Source: Alphaproteobacteria bacterium
Lineage (GTDB): Bacteria; Pseudomonadota; Alphaproteobacteria; RF32; CAG-239
Direction: 5' to 3'
Assembly (NCBI GenBank): GCA_015062285.1
Contig: SUUY01000002.1
Location: 216,441 to 280,440 of the forward strand
DNA: 64,000 nt
The notes beneath the pieces are model-generated. The model was not told the origin of the DNA, searched no databases, and saw nothing but the letters and a program-made list of their open reading frames with translations. Positions 25,484-35,700 of the stretch are shown in pieces. Every line of letters begins with the position of its first letter. Position 1 is the stretch's first letter. Both the position numbers and the translations under genes were made by a program.

Positions 25484-26219
25484 TCTTTCCTCTTCTATTT
25501 TTTATCGGCTTAAATTTTGTTTTGGGATTACCTTGTTTTTTAGGCTTATGTTTATGGCGTGATGCACCGGCTTTAATTTTAGCGGTCCCTTCTTTGATCT
25601 TATTTTCAATCTTGAGTAACTCCATAAACTTAGACTTGCGAGGTTTAGTCTTATTTTCTTTGGTCTTATCTACCGAAAAACCAAAGCCACCTAAATCCCG
25701 TCCCATGGTATAATATCTTCCGTGAGCAAAAACTAGCAAACCGGCTTTTTCCAATGCCAAGCGATTGTCCTCTTCCAAATATTTGTCATCTATATTTACA
25801 TTCACAATTTCTGCCATGAACATTTCGTGAGTTCCTAGCGGACGAGATGCTATTACCCTGCACTCCAAACAAACAGGCGATTTTTTTAGCATTGGAGCCT
25901 TAACCTTAGAGCATGGTTCAATTTCCAAACCCATTTCTTTAAACTTATCAGTATTTTTACCTGATCGCACACCGCAGAAATCGCAAGCCTTCGCTAATTC
26001 TAATGTTGTAATATTAATCACAAATTCTTGATTTGCTTTTATTAAGCCATATGAATAGCGGCTTGGACGAACTGATATGTAAGTCATGGGTGGTTCAGAA
26101 TTAACAATTCCGGTCCACGCAATAGTCAAAACATTTGGTTTTTCCATGGTGCCGCAGGTTACCATAACAGGCGGCAACGGAAATAACATTGTTCCAGGTT
26201 TCCATGAAATTTTGCTCAT
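25458..26219 (-). CDS. Flavin reductase-like protein with a basic C-terminal tail
   Basis: This 253-residue protein has a flavoredoxin-type split beta-barrel FMN domain (1-~185): NVLTIAWTGIVNSEPP, TYISVRPSRYSYGLI, FVINITT, and CDFCGVRSGKNTDKF. Residues ~186-253 form a strongly basic Lys/Arg-rich, low-complexity tail unlike the usual family end. The tail runs 26 bp into sufC, so the two are translationally coupled. The gene lies 8 bp after secF. As the first gene before sufC it may supply reduced flavin or electrons for cluster assembly; that role is inferred from position alone. Confidence 0.85.
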   Translation of the reverse strand: MSKISWKPGTMLFPLPPVMVTCGTMEKPNVLTIAWTGIVNSEPPMTYISVRPSRYSYGLIKANQEFVINITTLELAKACDFCGVRSGKNTDKFKEMGLEIEPCSKVKAPMLKKSPVCLECRVIASRPLGTHEMFMAEIVNVNIDDKYLEEDNRLALEKAGLLVFAHGRYYTMGRDLGGFGFSVDKTKENKTKPRKSKFMELLKIENKIKEGTAKIKAGASRHKHKPKKQGNPKTKFKPIKNRRGKNDNSTAGN

Positions 26220-26227
26220 ATTATTTC

Positions 26228-27166
26228 CTATTCAACGTTTCCAAAGGGATTTAAGGCCTTTTCATCTTGGGATGCGCGCAAATCAAACAAATTCAAAAAT
26301 ACAGCAGAAACATATATAGAAGAATATGTACCGACAATTATTCCCCAAAAGATCGTAAAAGAAAAACTACGCAATGTGTCACCACCAAAAACTAGCAAGG
26401 CTAAGGAGGCAAATAAAGTTGTAAATCCGGTTAAGATTGTACGAGAAAAAATATCGTTTATACTTTTATTCAACAAATCATATTGCGGCATTTTCTTATA
26501 CTTGCGTAAATTCTCTCTAATGCGATCATAAGTAACAACTGTATCATTAACCGAATATCCGGCCAAAGTCAAAATAGCGGCAATCGTAGTTAAGCTAAAA
26601 TCGAATCCTAAAACCGATAACAAGCCAATAGTAACAATTAAATCATGAAACAAACCGATTAAAGCACCGACAGCAAACTGCCATTCAAATCGAAACCAAA
26701 TGTATGCCGAAATTGCCAATACAGCAACTAAAGATGCTATAATGCCAGCCTTTTTAAGTTCATTTCCTACTTGAGGGCCAACAAGTTCCACACGACGATA
26801 TTCATACGAATTGCCAAGCACAGATTTAATTTGATTTACTGCAGCCATCTGCTCTTTTTCGTTCAAGTTTTTAGCCTGAGCACGCAAAACAACTTCGTTG
26901 CCTTCTTCGCCAATACTTTGTAAATTTATTTCATCTAAATTTACATCACCAAGTTGTTTTCGCAAAGCTTCAACATCTATTTTATTTTCGCTTTTAAGCT
27001 CTATTAAAATACCACCGGAAAAGTCAATACCATAATTTAGCCCTTTAACAGCTAAGCTGGCGAAAGATGCCAAAACCATAACTATTGACAATGTGTAGGT
27101 AAACTTACGAGCTTTCATAAAGTCGATAGTTGTATCTTTGGTTACCCACTTAAAAATTTTCATCAT
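26228..27166 (-). CDS. secF: Protein translocase subunit SecF
   Basis: SecF works with SecD to pull proteins across the inner membrane using the proton motive force. The 312-residue protein has six helices and the signatures YGIDFSGGILIELK (~45-58), LVGPQVGNELKKAG, and LTLAGYSVNDTVVTYDRIREN. It is encoded 17 bp after secD. Confidence 0.97.
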   Translation of the reverse strand: MMKIFKWVTKDTTIDFMKARKFTYTLSIVMVLASFASLAVKGLNYGIDFSGGILIELKSENKIDVEALRKQLGDVNLDEINLQSIGEEGNEVVLRAQAKNLNEKEQMAAVNQIKSVLGNSYEYRRVELVGPQVGNELKKAGIIASLVAVLAISAYIWFRFEWQFAVGALIGLFHDLIVTIGLLSVLGFDFSLTTIAAILTLAGYSVNDTVVTYDRIRENLRKYKKMPQYDLLNKSINDIFSRTILTGFTTLFASLALLVFGGDTLRSFSFTIFWGIIVGTYSSIYVSAVFLNLFDLRASQDEKALNPFGNVE

Positions 27167-27183
27167 ATCAAAAATTCCTTATC

Positions 27184-28728
27184 TTAAATTGGTAATTTAG
27201 TTGGCTTATATTTGTTGAGCCATGCGGTAATAATGAGTCTGGTAACGGTTACAGAGGTAAACATTGATGTAGCAATACCTACCGCCAATGTTACGGCAAA
27301 ACCTCTAACCGGACCGGTACCAAAATAGAACAAAACGAATGCGGCAACCAAAGTTGTAAGATTAGAATCAACAATGGTTGTCCAGGCCTCGGTAAAACCG
27401 GCATCAGCGGCATCACGTGTTGAACGACCATTTTTAACTTCTTCTCTCATACGTTCAAAAATAAGCACATTAGCATCAACCGCCATGCCAATTGTAAGAA
27501 TAACACCTGCAATACCTGGCAATGTTAAAGTTGCTCCCATAAAGCTTAATACACCGAGCATCAGAAACAGATTCATAAACACAGTTACGGCAGTAAACAC
27601 GCCAAATAAGCCATAAGCCGCAACAATAAACAGAACAACCGCAATTAAACCGATTATTGAGGCTACAACACCTTGACGAATAGAATCAGCCCCAAGACCG
27701 GCACCAACCGTACGTTCTTCCAGAACTTCCAATGGAGCCGGCAAAGCACCGGAACGCAAAAGAAGAGCCAAATCGTTAGCTGATTTAACAGTGAAGTTGC
27801 CGGTAATAACACCGCTACCGCCCATAATAGCACTTTGGATTGTGGGAGCTGAAATTACTTCATTATCTAAAACGATAGCCAAACGCTCGCCAATATTGTC
27901 TCTGGTAGCTTCACCAAATTTTTTACCGCCCAAAGAGTTGAACTTAAAGCTCACAACCGCTTGACCTTCTTGGAATGATGGCTGAGCATCTACCAAATTT
28001 TCGCCACTCACAACAGGTTTACGACTAATAACATAGGTTTCTCCCATACTTCCTTGCACCAAACGAGAGGTTGCAGAAAGCTTACCACGGCGAGCATCTG
28101 CTGCAGTAGAGCGAGAATCGACCAAATGGAATGCCATTTTTGCGGTTTTACCCAGCAAAGTTTTTACATATTCCGGATTTTGCAAACCGGGAAGTTGAAC
28201 AACTATACGATCAGCACCTTGACTTTGGATCACTGGTTCTTTTGTTCCGAGCTCATCAATACGACGACGTACAATTTCAATCGACTGATCAACAACTCGC
28301 ATTTTTAATTTAGCAAGCTCCACATCGGAATATTTAATTTCTAATGAACCATCCAAATCTTCAACAACTTCTATACCGGTATCAATCCCTCTAAATAAGC
28401 TGGCCGCCTTGTTGCGAGAAGTTATATTCTCTATTTTAACTTTAACAGAAGCTTCACCCAAACTCAAATTCTTATAGCGAATACGATTTTCACGCAGAAG
28501 TTGACGCGCCGAATCCTCTATAGAAGACATGCGTTCTTTAATAACCTCGTCAAGCTTAACTTCAAGCAACAGATTTGATCCTCCTTGTAAGTCAAGCCCC
28601 AAATTGACAGGCTGCCACCAAGAAGGCAAAGCATCTTTATTGCTGACGATATTGGGAATGGCAAAAAATATGCCGAGAGCACATATTGCAACAATAATCA
28701 TAACACGAGATCTGGATAGTTTATACAT
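27184..28728 (-). CDS. secD: Protein translocase subunit SecD
   Basis: SecD is 514 residues, with a first helix at ~7-24, the LGLDLQGGSNLLLEV motif, a large periplasmic P1 region (~45-330) and five C-terminal helices including IGMAVDANVLIFERMREE. Its length and motif set match short-type alphaproteobacterial SecD. It follows yajC by 18 bp. Confidence 0.97.
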   Translation of the reverse strand: MYKLSRSRVMIIVAICALGIFFAIPNIVSNKDALPSWWQPVNLGLDLQGGSNLLLEVKLDEVIKERMSSIEDSARQLLRENRIRYKNLSLGEASVKVKIENITSRNKAASLFRGIDTGIEVVEDLDGSLEIKYSDVELAKLKMRVVDQSIEIVRRRIDELGTKEPVIQSQGADRIVVQLPGLQNPEYVKTLLGKTAKMAFHLVDSRSTAADARRGKLSATSRLVQGSMGETYVISRKPVVSGENLVDAQPSFQEGQAVVSFKFNSLGGKKFGEATRDNIGERLAIVLDNEVISAPTIQSAIMGGSGVITGNFTVKSANDLALLLRSGALPAPLEVLEERTVGAGLGADSIRQGVVASIIGLIAVVLFIVAAYGLFGVFTAVTVFMNLFLMLGVLSFMGATLTLPGIAGVILTIGMAVDANVLIFERMREEVKNGRSTRDAADAGFTEAWTTIVDSNLTTLVAAFVLFYFGTGPVRGFAVTLAVGIATSMFTSVTVTRLIITAWLNKYKPTKLPI

Positions 28729-28746
28729 GATCAGATTGTCCTAATA

Positions 28747-29136
28747 TTATTTCTTTGTTTTTTTATTTGCATTTGCTGGCTTTTTAGCAACTGCTTTAGC
28801 TGTTTTCAACTGAGTTTTTACAGGTTTTACATCTTCAGCCACAACATCCCTTACTGTTGCACGGTACACCTTAACCTCAACGCCGCTGGCAATTTCAACC
28901 AACAACTCAAACGGATCAGAAGCGTCAATAACTTTAGCAACAATTCCGCCTCCAGTTATGATTTTATCGCCTTTTTTAATTGATTGGAGTAATTGTTCGT
29001 GTTGTTTCATTTTCTTTTGTTGCGGACGAATCAAAAAGATATAAAAAACAACCATAATCAAAATAAGTTGAACAACCATGCTTGTTCCTGAAGCAGTGGC
29101 AGCAGTTTCAGCAGCAAATGCCGGACTTATAAACAT
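28747..29136 (-). CDS. yajC: Preprotein translocase accessory subunit YajC
   Basis: This 129-residue single-span membrane protein has a hydrophobic helix at ~20-40 (LILIMVVFYIFLIRPQQKK), then the YajC domain with KKGDKIITGGGIVAKV and a Lys-rich C-terminal tail. It is first in the yajC-secD-secF order usual in Proteobacteria. A good promoter lies 55-83 bp upstream. Confidence 0.96.
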   Translation of the reverse strand: MFISPAFAAETAATASGTSMVVQLILIMVVFYIFLIRPQQKKMKQHEQLLQSIKKGDKIITGGGIVAKVIDASDPFELLVEIASGVEVKVYRATVRDVVAEDVKPVKTQLKTAKAVAKKPANANKKTKK

Positions 29137-29190
29137 TTTTTTCTCCTTAAAACATTAATTCACTTGCACTATAAAACAATTCTATTTGCT

Positions 29191-29219
29191 TATATAGGGT
29201 AAATTTTATTATTTCACAA
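29191..29219 (-). promoter_or_regulatory. Promoter of the yajC-secD-secF-suf unit
   Basis: On the minus strand TTGTGA (29214-29219), a 17-bp spacer and TATATA (29191-29196) lie in the 107-bp gap between the NlpD-like gene and yajC. This is the clearest promoter for the long downstream gene run. Confidence 0.55.
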
Positions 29220-29243
29220 GTTTTTTATAAAAAAAGAAAGATA

Positions 29244-30179
29244 TTAAGGCAGATAGCTCAGAGGATTAACCGCTTTTTTGCCGGCCCTAATCTCAAAATG
29301 CAGTTGCGGAGCACTAACTCCACCGCTACTGCCGACAGTTGCGATTTTCTCACCTCTGCGCACCTTTTGTCCTTTGCGCACGACCAAACGGTCATTGTGA
29401 GCATAGGCAGTAATCCAACCATCATTGTGCTTAATTAAGATCAAATTACCAAAACCTTTGAGCTCATTTCCGGCATATGCAACTGTTCCGGCATCTGCCG
29501 CTTTTACCGTAGTGCCGAGTGCAGCTTTAATGTTAATACCGTCATTGTTGCGCCCTTTAGCAATCACGCCATATTTAGATATTACTTTTCCTTGCACAGG
29601 CCAAGCAAACTTGGTTGTTCGCTTTTTTACCGGAGGCGTATATGATGATCTGCGAGCCGATGTTTTTTTAGTTGTAGATTTTTGTGTTTTGGGTTGCCAC
29701 TTAGATGTTGCTTTTGGAGTGTTAGCAACATAGTGTGTCGCTTGCGGACGACTGACCACAGCACCGGGGAGCAACAACTTCTGCCCAACTCGCAAAGAAT
29801 AAGGAGAACGCAAATTATTAGTACGACTTAGAGAACTCATATCTACATTATAACGTTTAGAAATGCTATATAGCGTATCTCCTTTGCATACCTCATGATA
29901 TTTAGCTTTTGGCATGCGAATTTTTTGCCCCACTTGCAGGGCATAAGGAGGCCGAAGGTTGTTTGCTTCAATAACTTCACGCAACGGAACATCATACCGA
30001 CGTGCAATACTATACAAAGTATCACCTTTTTTTACTACAACCGACGAAGGGTTGCTTACTGACCCACCCCACCATGTGTTGAGACTGTAATTAAGCAAAG
30101 GTATTCTATTGGAAGCGCAGCCGGCAACCAATGAAACAAACAATAAACAAACAAATATTTTCATCTGTTTAAATATCAA
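29244..30179 (-). CDS. NlpD-like lipoprotein (LysM-LysM-degenerate M23)
   Basis: This 311-residue envelope lipoprotein has a signal with lipobox LVAGC (C21), two LysM peptidoglycan-binding modules (~47-90 and ~94-138), a basic Thr/Lys-rich linker, and a C-terminal LytM/M23 domain (~200-311). The metal ligands HxxxD of active M23 enzymes are replaced (NNDGIN), as in NlpD and EnvC, while LHFEIR remains. Such proteins do not cut peptidoglycan but activate amidases during cell division. The frame opens with a TTG at 30179 that has AAGGGA 5 bp upstream; an ATG at 30164 is the alternative. It overlaps the preceding gene by 11 bp. Confidence 0.9.
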   Translation of the reverse strand: MIFKQMKIFVCLLFVSLVAGCASNRIPLLNYSLNTWWGGSVSNPSSVVVKKGDTLYSIARRYDVPLREVIEANNLRPPYALQVGQKIRMPKAKYHEVCKGDTLYSISKRYNVDMSSLSRTNNLRSPYSLRVGQKLLLPGAVVSRPQATHYVANTPKATSKWQPKTQKSTTKKTSARRSSYTPPVKKRTTKFAWPVQGKVISKYGVIAKGRNNDGINIKAALGTTVKAADAGTVAYAGNELKGFGNLILIKHNDGWITAYAHNDRLVVRKGQKVRRGEKIATVGSSGGVSAPQLHFEIRAGKKAVNPLSYLP

Positions 30180-31224
30180 TTTCTTCCCTTTTGCTTTCTA
30201 TTCTGGCTCCTCTTTCATCTGAGGACACAATTCCATATTCACGATGACGAAGAGCTGTGTTTATATGGCGACGAACTCTTGATAACATAGCATCGTATGT
30301 ATCATTAAAGTTGCGACGATTGGTATATGTTACCACCATCATTTGCGCATTTGCTTCATCGACTCTCAAGCCTTTAATTGCCGGAACAGATGCTTCAAAA
30401 ATCTTGAAAGCAAGCTCTTTTGCTTGTTGACGATTTGCCTCGTTTATAAACATAAAAAATTTAGTTTTATCAACTCTGCCGATGCTCCCTTTTTCAGGCA
30501 AAAGAGAGAGACAAACTTCGCTTACGGCTTTTAGCATTTTATCGGCAGTTTCAAAATCTATTCCTCTGCTGATAAATTCGTATACATCCTTTAGCTCAAT
30601 AACAACACATGAAAATTCTCGATTATAGCGGCAAGCCAGCCTGAAATCATGTGCAAATTTATGGAGTAAAGCACCTTCATTTAAGGTATTGGTAAAAATA
30701 TCAGTTTTTTGAAATTGATTTAAGTTTTGTTTCCATGCGCTTGCTTCAGAAATATCCTTGCACAGAAAACTAATGCCTTCACACTCCAAAATTTCATTTA
30801 GAATCGGACGCTGGCGGCAAAGCATTTGTTTCTTTTGCCCATCTTTACCAACCAATATAATTTGAGAATTTATAGTATTTTGATTTTTGCGCATACGATT
30901 AAGATCAGCAATCAAAGCTTCTTTTTGTGAAGAGCTATCTTCTACAATAGAGCCTAGCACAGATCTATAATGAAGTTCATCTGCTTCAAAACCAAGAATT
31001 TTGGCACCAATCTCGTTGATGTAGGTGATGTTAAATTCACTATCAATTTTAAAATAAATATCACCTTTATTCTCTTGCGGCGATGTTTCTTTGTCTTCTT
31101 GCTCTTTAAGCAATTCTTTCAAGCTATGCTTCGTACGATTTAGATTTTTATATAACAGAAGGCTCCAAACAGCCAAACCGATTAAAGCTACAATCAAAAC
31201 CGAAAACACAATATAACAAGTCAT
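30169..31224 (-). CDS. Membrane PAS protein with degenerate GGDEF-like domain
   Basis: This 351-residue protein has one N-terminal membrane helix (~4-26), a PAS domain (~52-160: KIDSEFNITYINEIGAKILG, GISFLCKDIS) and a C-terminal domain (~180-335) with the fold of GGDEF proteins. Where active enzymes read GR-x-GGDEF it reads GRVDKTKFFMFI, so the GTP-binding and catalytic loop is missing. It should not make cyclic di-GMP; it may act as a sensor or scaffold. AAGGAAATACC precedes the ATG. Its stop lies inside the NlpD-like gene, suggesting a link to cell division or envelope control. Confidence 0.75.
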   Translation of the reverse strand: MTCYIVFSVLIVALIGLAVWSLLLYKNLNRTKHSLKELLKEQEDKETSPQENKGDIYFKIDSEFNITYINEIGAKILGFEADELHYRSVLGSIVEDSSSQKEALIADLNRMRKNQNTINSQIILVGKDGQKKQMLCRQRPILNEILECEGISFLCKDISEASAWKQNLNQFQKTDIFTNTLNEGALLHKFAHDFRLACRYNREFSCVVIELKDVYEFISRGIDFETADKMLKAVSEVCLSLLPEKGSIGRVDKTKFFMFINEANRQQAKELAFKIFEASVPAIKGLRVDEANAQMMVVTYTNRRNFNDTYDAMLSRVRRHINTALRHREYGIVSSDERGARIESKREEIDI

Positions 31225-31348
31225 GGTATTTCCTTTTTAAACACGTTGTTTTCAGAATAGGCTCGGAAAAGCTAAAATAAGGTTAAATAGAGGTTGCATT
31301 TTAGCAAAAAAAAATCTAGTTTGAATAAATAGCAAAAAAGAGAGAAAC

Positions 31349-32794
31349 ATGAGTAAAATAGAAAATATAGCAGACACATCGGGTGATAAATACAAATACG
31401 GTTTTGTGACAGATATCGAATCAGAAACCGCGCCCAAAGGACTTAATGAAGACATAATTCGCCTAATATCAGCAAAAAAAGGCGAACCTGAGTGGTTGCT
31501 GGAATTCAGACTTCATGCTTTTGAGTTTTGGAAAAACATGCAAGAGCCAACTTGGGCGAAATTGGTATATGATAAAATTGATTATCAAGACCTCTATTAC
31601 TACTCTGCTCCCAAACAAAAAGTTGCTCCTAAGAGTCTTGATGAGGTTGATCCCGAACTATTAGAAACCTACGAAAAACTCGGAATCCCTTTAAAAGAAC
31701 AAGAAGCCTTGGCCGGGGTGGTTGCTGTTGATGCTGTTTTTGACAGTGTATCTGTTGCTACTACGTATCGGGCAAAGTTGGCAGAAAAAGGGGTCATCTT
31801 TTGCTCAATTTCCGAGGCGGTTAAAGAACACCCCGATTTGGTGAAAAAATATTTGGGCTCGGTTGTGCCTTATACCGATAACTTTTTTGCCTGCCTAAAT
31901 TCTGCCGTATTTACCGACGGATCTTTTGTGTATATCCCCAAAGGGGTTAAGTGTCCGATGGAACTTTCAACATATTTTCGCATTAATGCCAAAAACACCG
32001 GACAATTTGAACGAACTTTGATTATTGCCGATGATGAAAGCTATGTTTCTTATTTGGAAGGTTGCACCGCACCGCAAAGAGACGAAAATCAACTTCATGC
32101 GGCTATTGTTGAAATTGTGGTTTTGAAAGATGCCGAAGTTAAATATTCAACAGTGCAAAATTGGTACCCGGGAGACAAAGACGGCAAAGGCGGAGTGTAT
32201 AATTTTGTGACCAAAAGAGCTGCTTGTCGTGGTGCCAATGCAAAAGTTTCGTGGACACAGGTAGAAACCGGATCAGCGGTTACGTGGAAGTATCCATCGT
32301 GCATTTTGCAAGGAGATAATTCCGTTGGTGAATTTTATTCGGTAGCAATTACCAACAACAAACAGCAAGCAGACACCGGAACAAAAATGATCCATATCGG
32401 CAAAAACACCTCTTCTAAAATCATTTCCAAAGGTATTTCTGCCGGATTTTCCAATCAGACATATCGTGGCTTGGTAAAGGTAAGCCCGCAGGCTGATAAT
32501 GCAAGAAATTACTCTCAATGCGATAGCTTGCTTATTGGCTCAACTTGCGGATCACACACTATTCCATATGTGGAGAATCGCAACAAATCGGCAAAGCTAG
32601 AGCACGAAGCAACAACTTCTAAAATTAGCGATGAACAGCTGTTTTATTGCCGGCAACGAGGCATTGGCGAAGAAGAGGCCGTCAGCCTGATTGTTAATGG
32701 CTTTTGCAAAGAAGTTATGCAACATTTGCCAATGGAATTTGCAATTGAGGCGGCAAAGCTCATCAACATATCGTTAGAAGGAAGTGTTGGCTAA
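31349..32794 (+). CDS. sufB: Fe-S assembly scaffold subunit SufB
   Basis: SufB, 481 residues, is the main cluster-building subunit of SufBC2D. Signatures include [28 protein letters not shown] N-terminal text, [19 protein letters not shown], the QTYRGLVKV segment, and [13 protein letters not shown], which holds the conserved cysteine of the sulfur-transfer path. It lies on the opposite strand about 6 kb from sufC and 125 bp from a divergent PAS gene. Separation of sufB from sufCDS is unusual, because the four are normally contiguous. AGAGAGAAAC precedes the ATG. Confidence 0.96.
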   Translation: MSKIENIADTSGDKYKYGFVTDIESETAPKGLNEDIIRLISAKKGEPEWLLEFRLHAFEFWKNMQEPTWAKLVYDKIDYQDLYYYSAPKQKVAPKSLDEVDPELLETYEKLGIPLKEQEALAGVVAVDAVFDSVSVATTYRAKLAEKGVIFCSISEAVKEHPDLVKKYLGSVVPYTDNFFACLNSAVFTDGSFVYIPKGVKCPMELSTYFRINAKNTGQFERTLIIADDESYVSYLEGCTAPQRDENQLHAAIVEIVVLKDAEVKYSTVQNWYPGDKDGKGGVYNFVTKRAACRGANAKVSWTQVETGSAVTWKYPSCILQGDNSVGEFYSVAITNNKQQADTGTKMIHIGKNTSSKIISKGISAGFSNQTYRGLVKVSPQADNARNYSQCDSLLIGSTCGSHTIPYVENRNKSAKLEHEATTSKISDEQLFYCRQRGIGEEEAVSLIVNGFCKEVMQHLPMEFAIEAAKLINISLEGSVG

Positions 32795-32799
32795 ACCGG

Positions 32800-35700
32800 C
32801 TACCTTCCACCTTGTGCTTTTGCCAAATTGGTAGCAACAATCTTTGCGTAGGTTTTTTGTCGTGCAGTCTTGTCGCGTTTTTTTGCCCCACCGTCAGAAA
32901 TTCTCTTGTAGTCGCCAACAACCTTACCTATCAGTTGATAATAGCGGCTATCAGTGCTATTTAGTTTACCTGATTTTTTAGCCTCTTGCAGACCATGAAT
33001 TGCATCAAGCATATTTTGCTGTTTTTGTGAAAGACCGGTAAATTCAGCTGATTTTTTGTATTCTTCATATTGTTGCGGAGTCATATCGTTAATTTTAACT
33101 AAAGCATCAAGAGATTTTTTGGTTTCGTCTACTTGTTCTGATGTCGGTTCACTTGACTTGCTTTTGTCTGCTTTGCCATCACCCTTTTGGTCAGCTCTCT
33201 CAGAACCTTCGACTTCTTTATTATTCTCTTGTGGTTTTTCCGGTTCTATATAACCGACACGCTCTGCAATTTTTTGATATTCTTCTTCTTTTACTTCTCG
33301 GCCTTTTTCTGCGTTTTTCTTAGCTGCTTCTAAATCACTTTCCTTGCCGGAGGCCTTCATCCGCTCTTCAATTTCTTTCTGATTATCAATAGTTATACCA
33401 ACCTCTTGGGCAGCAACGATCATATTGGCTAAAAACTCAGGGTTTTTAACTGTACCGAGGTCGACAGAATCGTGTCCTTCTTGTTTTAAGGCCTGAAGCA
33501 TTGAACGCATATCGTCGACACTTGGTACCTTATTTTCACCATTTTTACTTTTTGCAGAAAGATTATAATGGTTTTCTTCTGAATGCTCGATTTTAAATTC
33601 GTGACCATCTTTTTTATCTTCAAAAACAAGCGTATTTGCTATATCTGTTTTCGAGACTTCATAATCTACATCGCTAAATGCGGAATAGTCAGTAAAAGCA
33701 GCCGTAAAATCACGAACTTGTGTATTGATTTGTTTCTCTACTTCGCCCTCATTTATTATAACTCGGCCTGTTTTTTGGGCTTCTTCTTTTTGACCTTCTA
33801 TTTCTTTTTCTATCTCTTCTTTCTTCTCTTCTGCGTCGGCCTCAGCTTGAGCTTGATCCGTCTCTTCATTTAAGGCGGCATCACGCTCTTTCCTGTCTTG
33901 TTCTTCTGCTTTGGCTTGCGCTTGAGCCTGAGGTTGGTCATCATAACCTGCAGTATCGGTATTTTCTTGCAGTGTATCGGTGTTTTCTTCCGGTTGTTTC
34001 TGTACCGAATTATATGTGATATGTCCGGTTTCCTCTTTTAGGATTTCAGCAATAAATTCGGCTTTAGCATCACTAATAATACTGCCATTTCTACCAGCTA
34101 CTTGCATCTTTTCTTTGATGTATTCTTTATAGGTGGCATCATCTCTTAATTGCTCTTGAGTTAGCCCATTAACCAAGTCCTCTAGTGCTTTGCGTTGCTC
34201 AGCAGGAACACTTTGCAACAACTTGTACAGATATTTTCCTTTTGTGGTGCTCTGATCTAAAATAGAAGTTTTTTTCGAAATTTTGTTATAACGACTTACA
34301 ACTCTTTGTTTGAGCGGAGCCACAGACTCTTGGTGCTTTGATTTAAGCGCATTAATTTTGTCCTCAGCGACTTTGCTGCGTTCTTTTAATTTGACATCCA
34401 AAACATTATGCAGTTCGGTATAAGATTGGATCTGGCGCATCGTTTCTTTAAGCTCTTTGTTTTCTTGTTTGGTTCTGACGGATTTTCCTTGAAGTTCCTC
34501 ACGTTTTTTATTAAGTGCTTCAAGCTTTTTGGTCAGCTCTTCTTGTCTTTCGACCATAGATTTAATTGTAGCTTTTTTATAAGAAAGTTTTTCCTTTCCT
34601 AGTGCTATCTTTTGTTTTAAATAGCCATTAACTTTCGTCAAATCAGCAGATTCAACTTTTTTTACTTTTTTCTCAAGATTTCTTTCATACCATTTACCTT
34701 TAATAATACTACCTATCTTTTGAGGATCATGGTTAGAATATACATCACCATATAATTTATACTCTTCTCGGTACAATTTTTTAGCATGTCTTTCATTTCT
34801 CCTTTTAATTCTATTGGTAACCACATCCATTGCAACGGTATTACCCCAGCGTCTCAAATGAGTTACCGGAGTAAACCGCCAATGGCTCAATTTTTTTTCA
34901 TCACCGGTATCCGGAAGTTTGTTAATCAACTTAGCGATTTTTTCAGCATTTTCAGGCGTCATATCAACATCTAATTTGGTTTTACGAGATAATCCTCCGT
35001 CCCATTCCAATTCCTTGCTAGACCAAGCCTCTAAAAAGTGAACTGCTTCTTCTTGGGTAAAGCCATCAACACCTTGTTCAAATTTTTTTATTAATTTGCC
35101 AAATTCCTCGTCTGAAACTTCGTCTTTTGCCGTCTTACCCAGGGTTTCTTGAGCATATTCAGCAAACTCTTTTTTTATTTTTTCTTGTCCTTGATTAGCC
35201 TCTTTTTCTCTTATTGCATCATCAACACGCGACAACTGATCTTGCACTGAAACAACTTCTTTATAAATCTTAAGCTCTTCTAACTTTTGTGCCTTTTGCT
35301 CCGAGGATAACTCTCTATCTCTTTCTATCTCTGTTATTTGACTGTCGATACTATCAGGTGATAAAGTGCCATTTTTTTCTTGAGTTTCTACAGAACGTAG
35401 AACTGTTAGACGTTTAATTAAGCTTGCGTATTCTCTATCTTCTTTAGAATCACCATATCCAATATCGGGAGAATTTACTCCTATTGCTTTAATTTGTTTT
35501 TCTAATTCAGCTATTTGGCCTTCAAGAGTTTTATCTTGAAGATCTTTTTTAATCTTTTGCAGCTCTCCATAAGAAACTTCTTTATCTAGTTTTTCTTCAA
35601 TATCCTTTAATATGGGGTCTATTTTTCTTTCTACAATCAAGCCATTAATAAATTGCAGAGCTTCTTCGGCTTGAATAACTTCACGACGCACTTCAAATTC

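Noticed and set aside
17685..31224. Genomic island or mobile element in the long minus-strand run
   Set aside because: No integrase, transposase, attachment repeat or compositional break was seen; gene content is mostly housekeeping.
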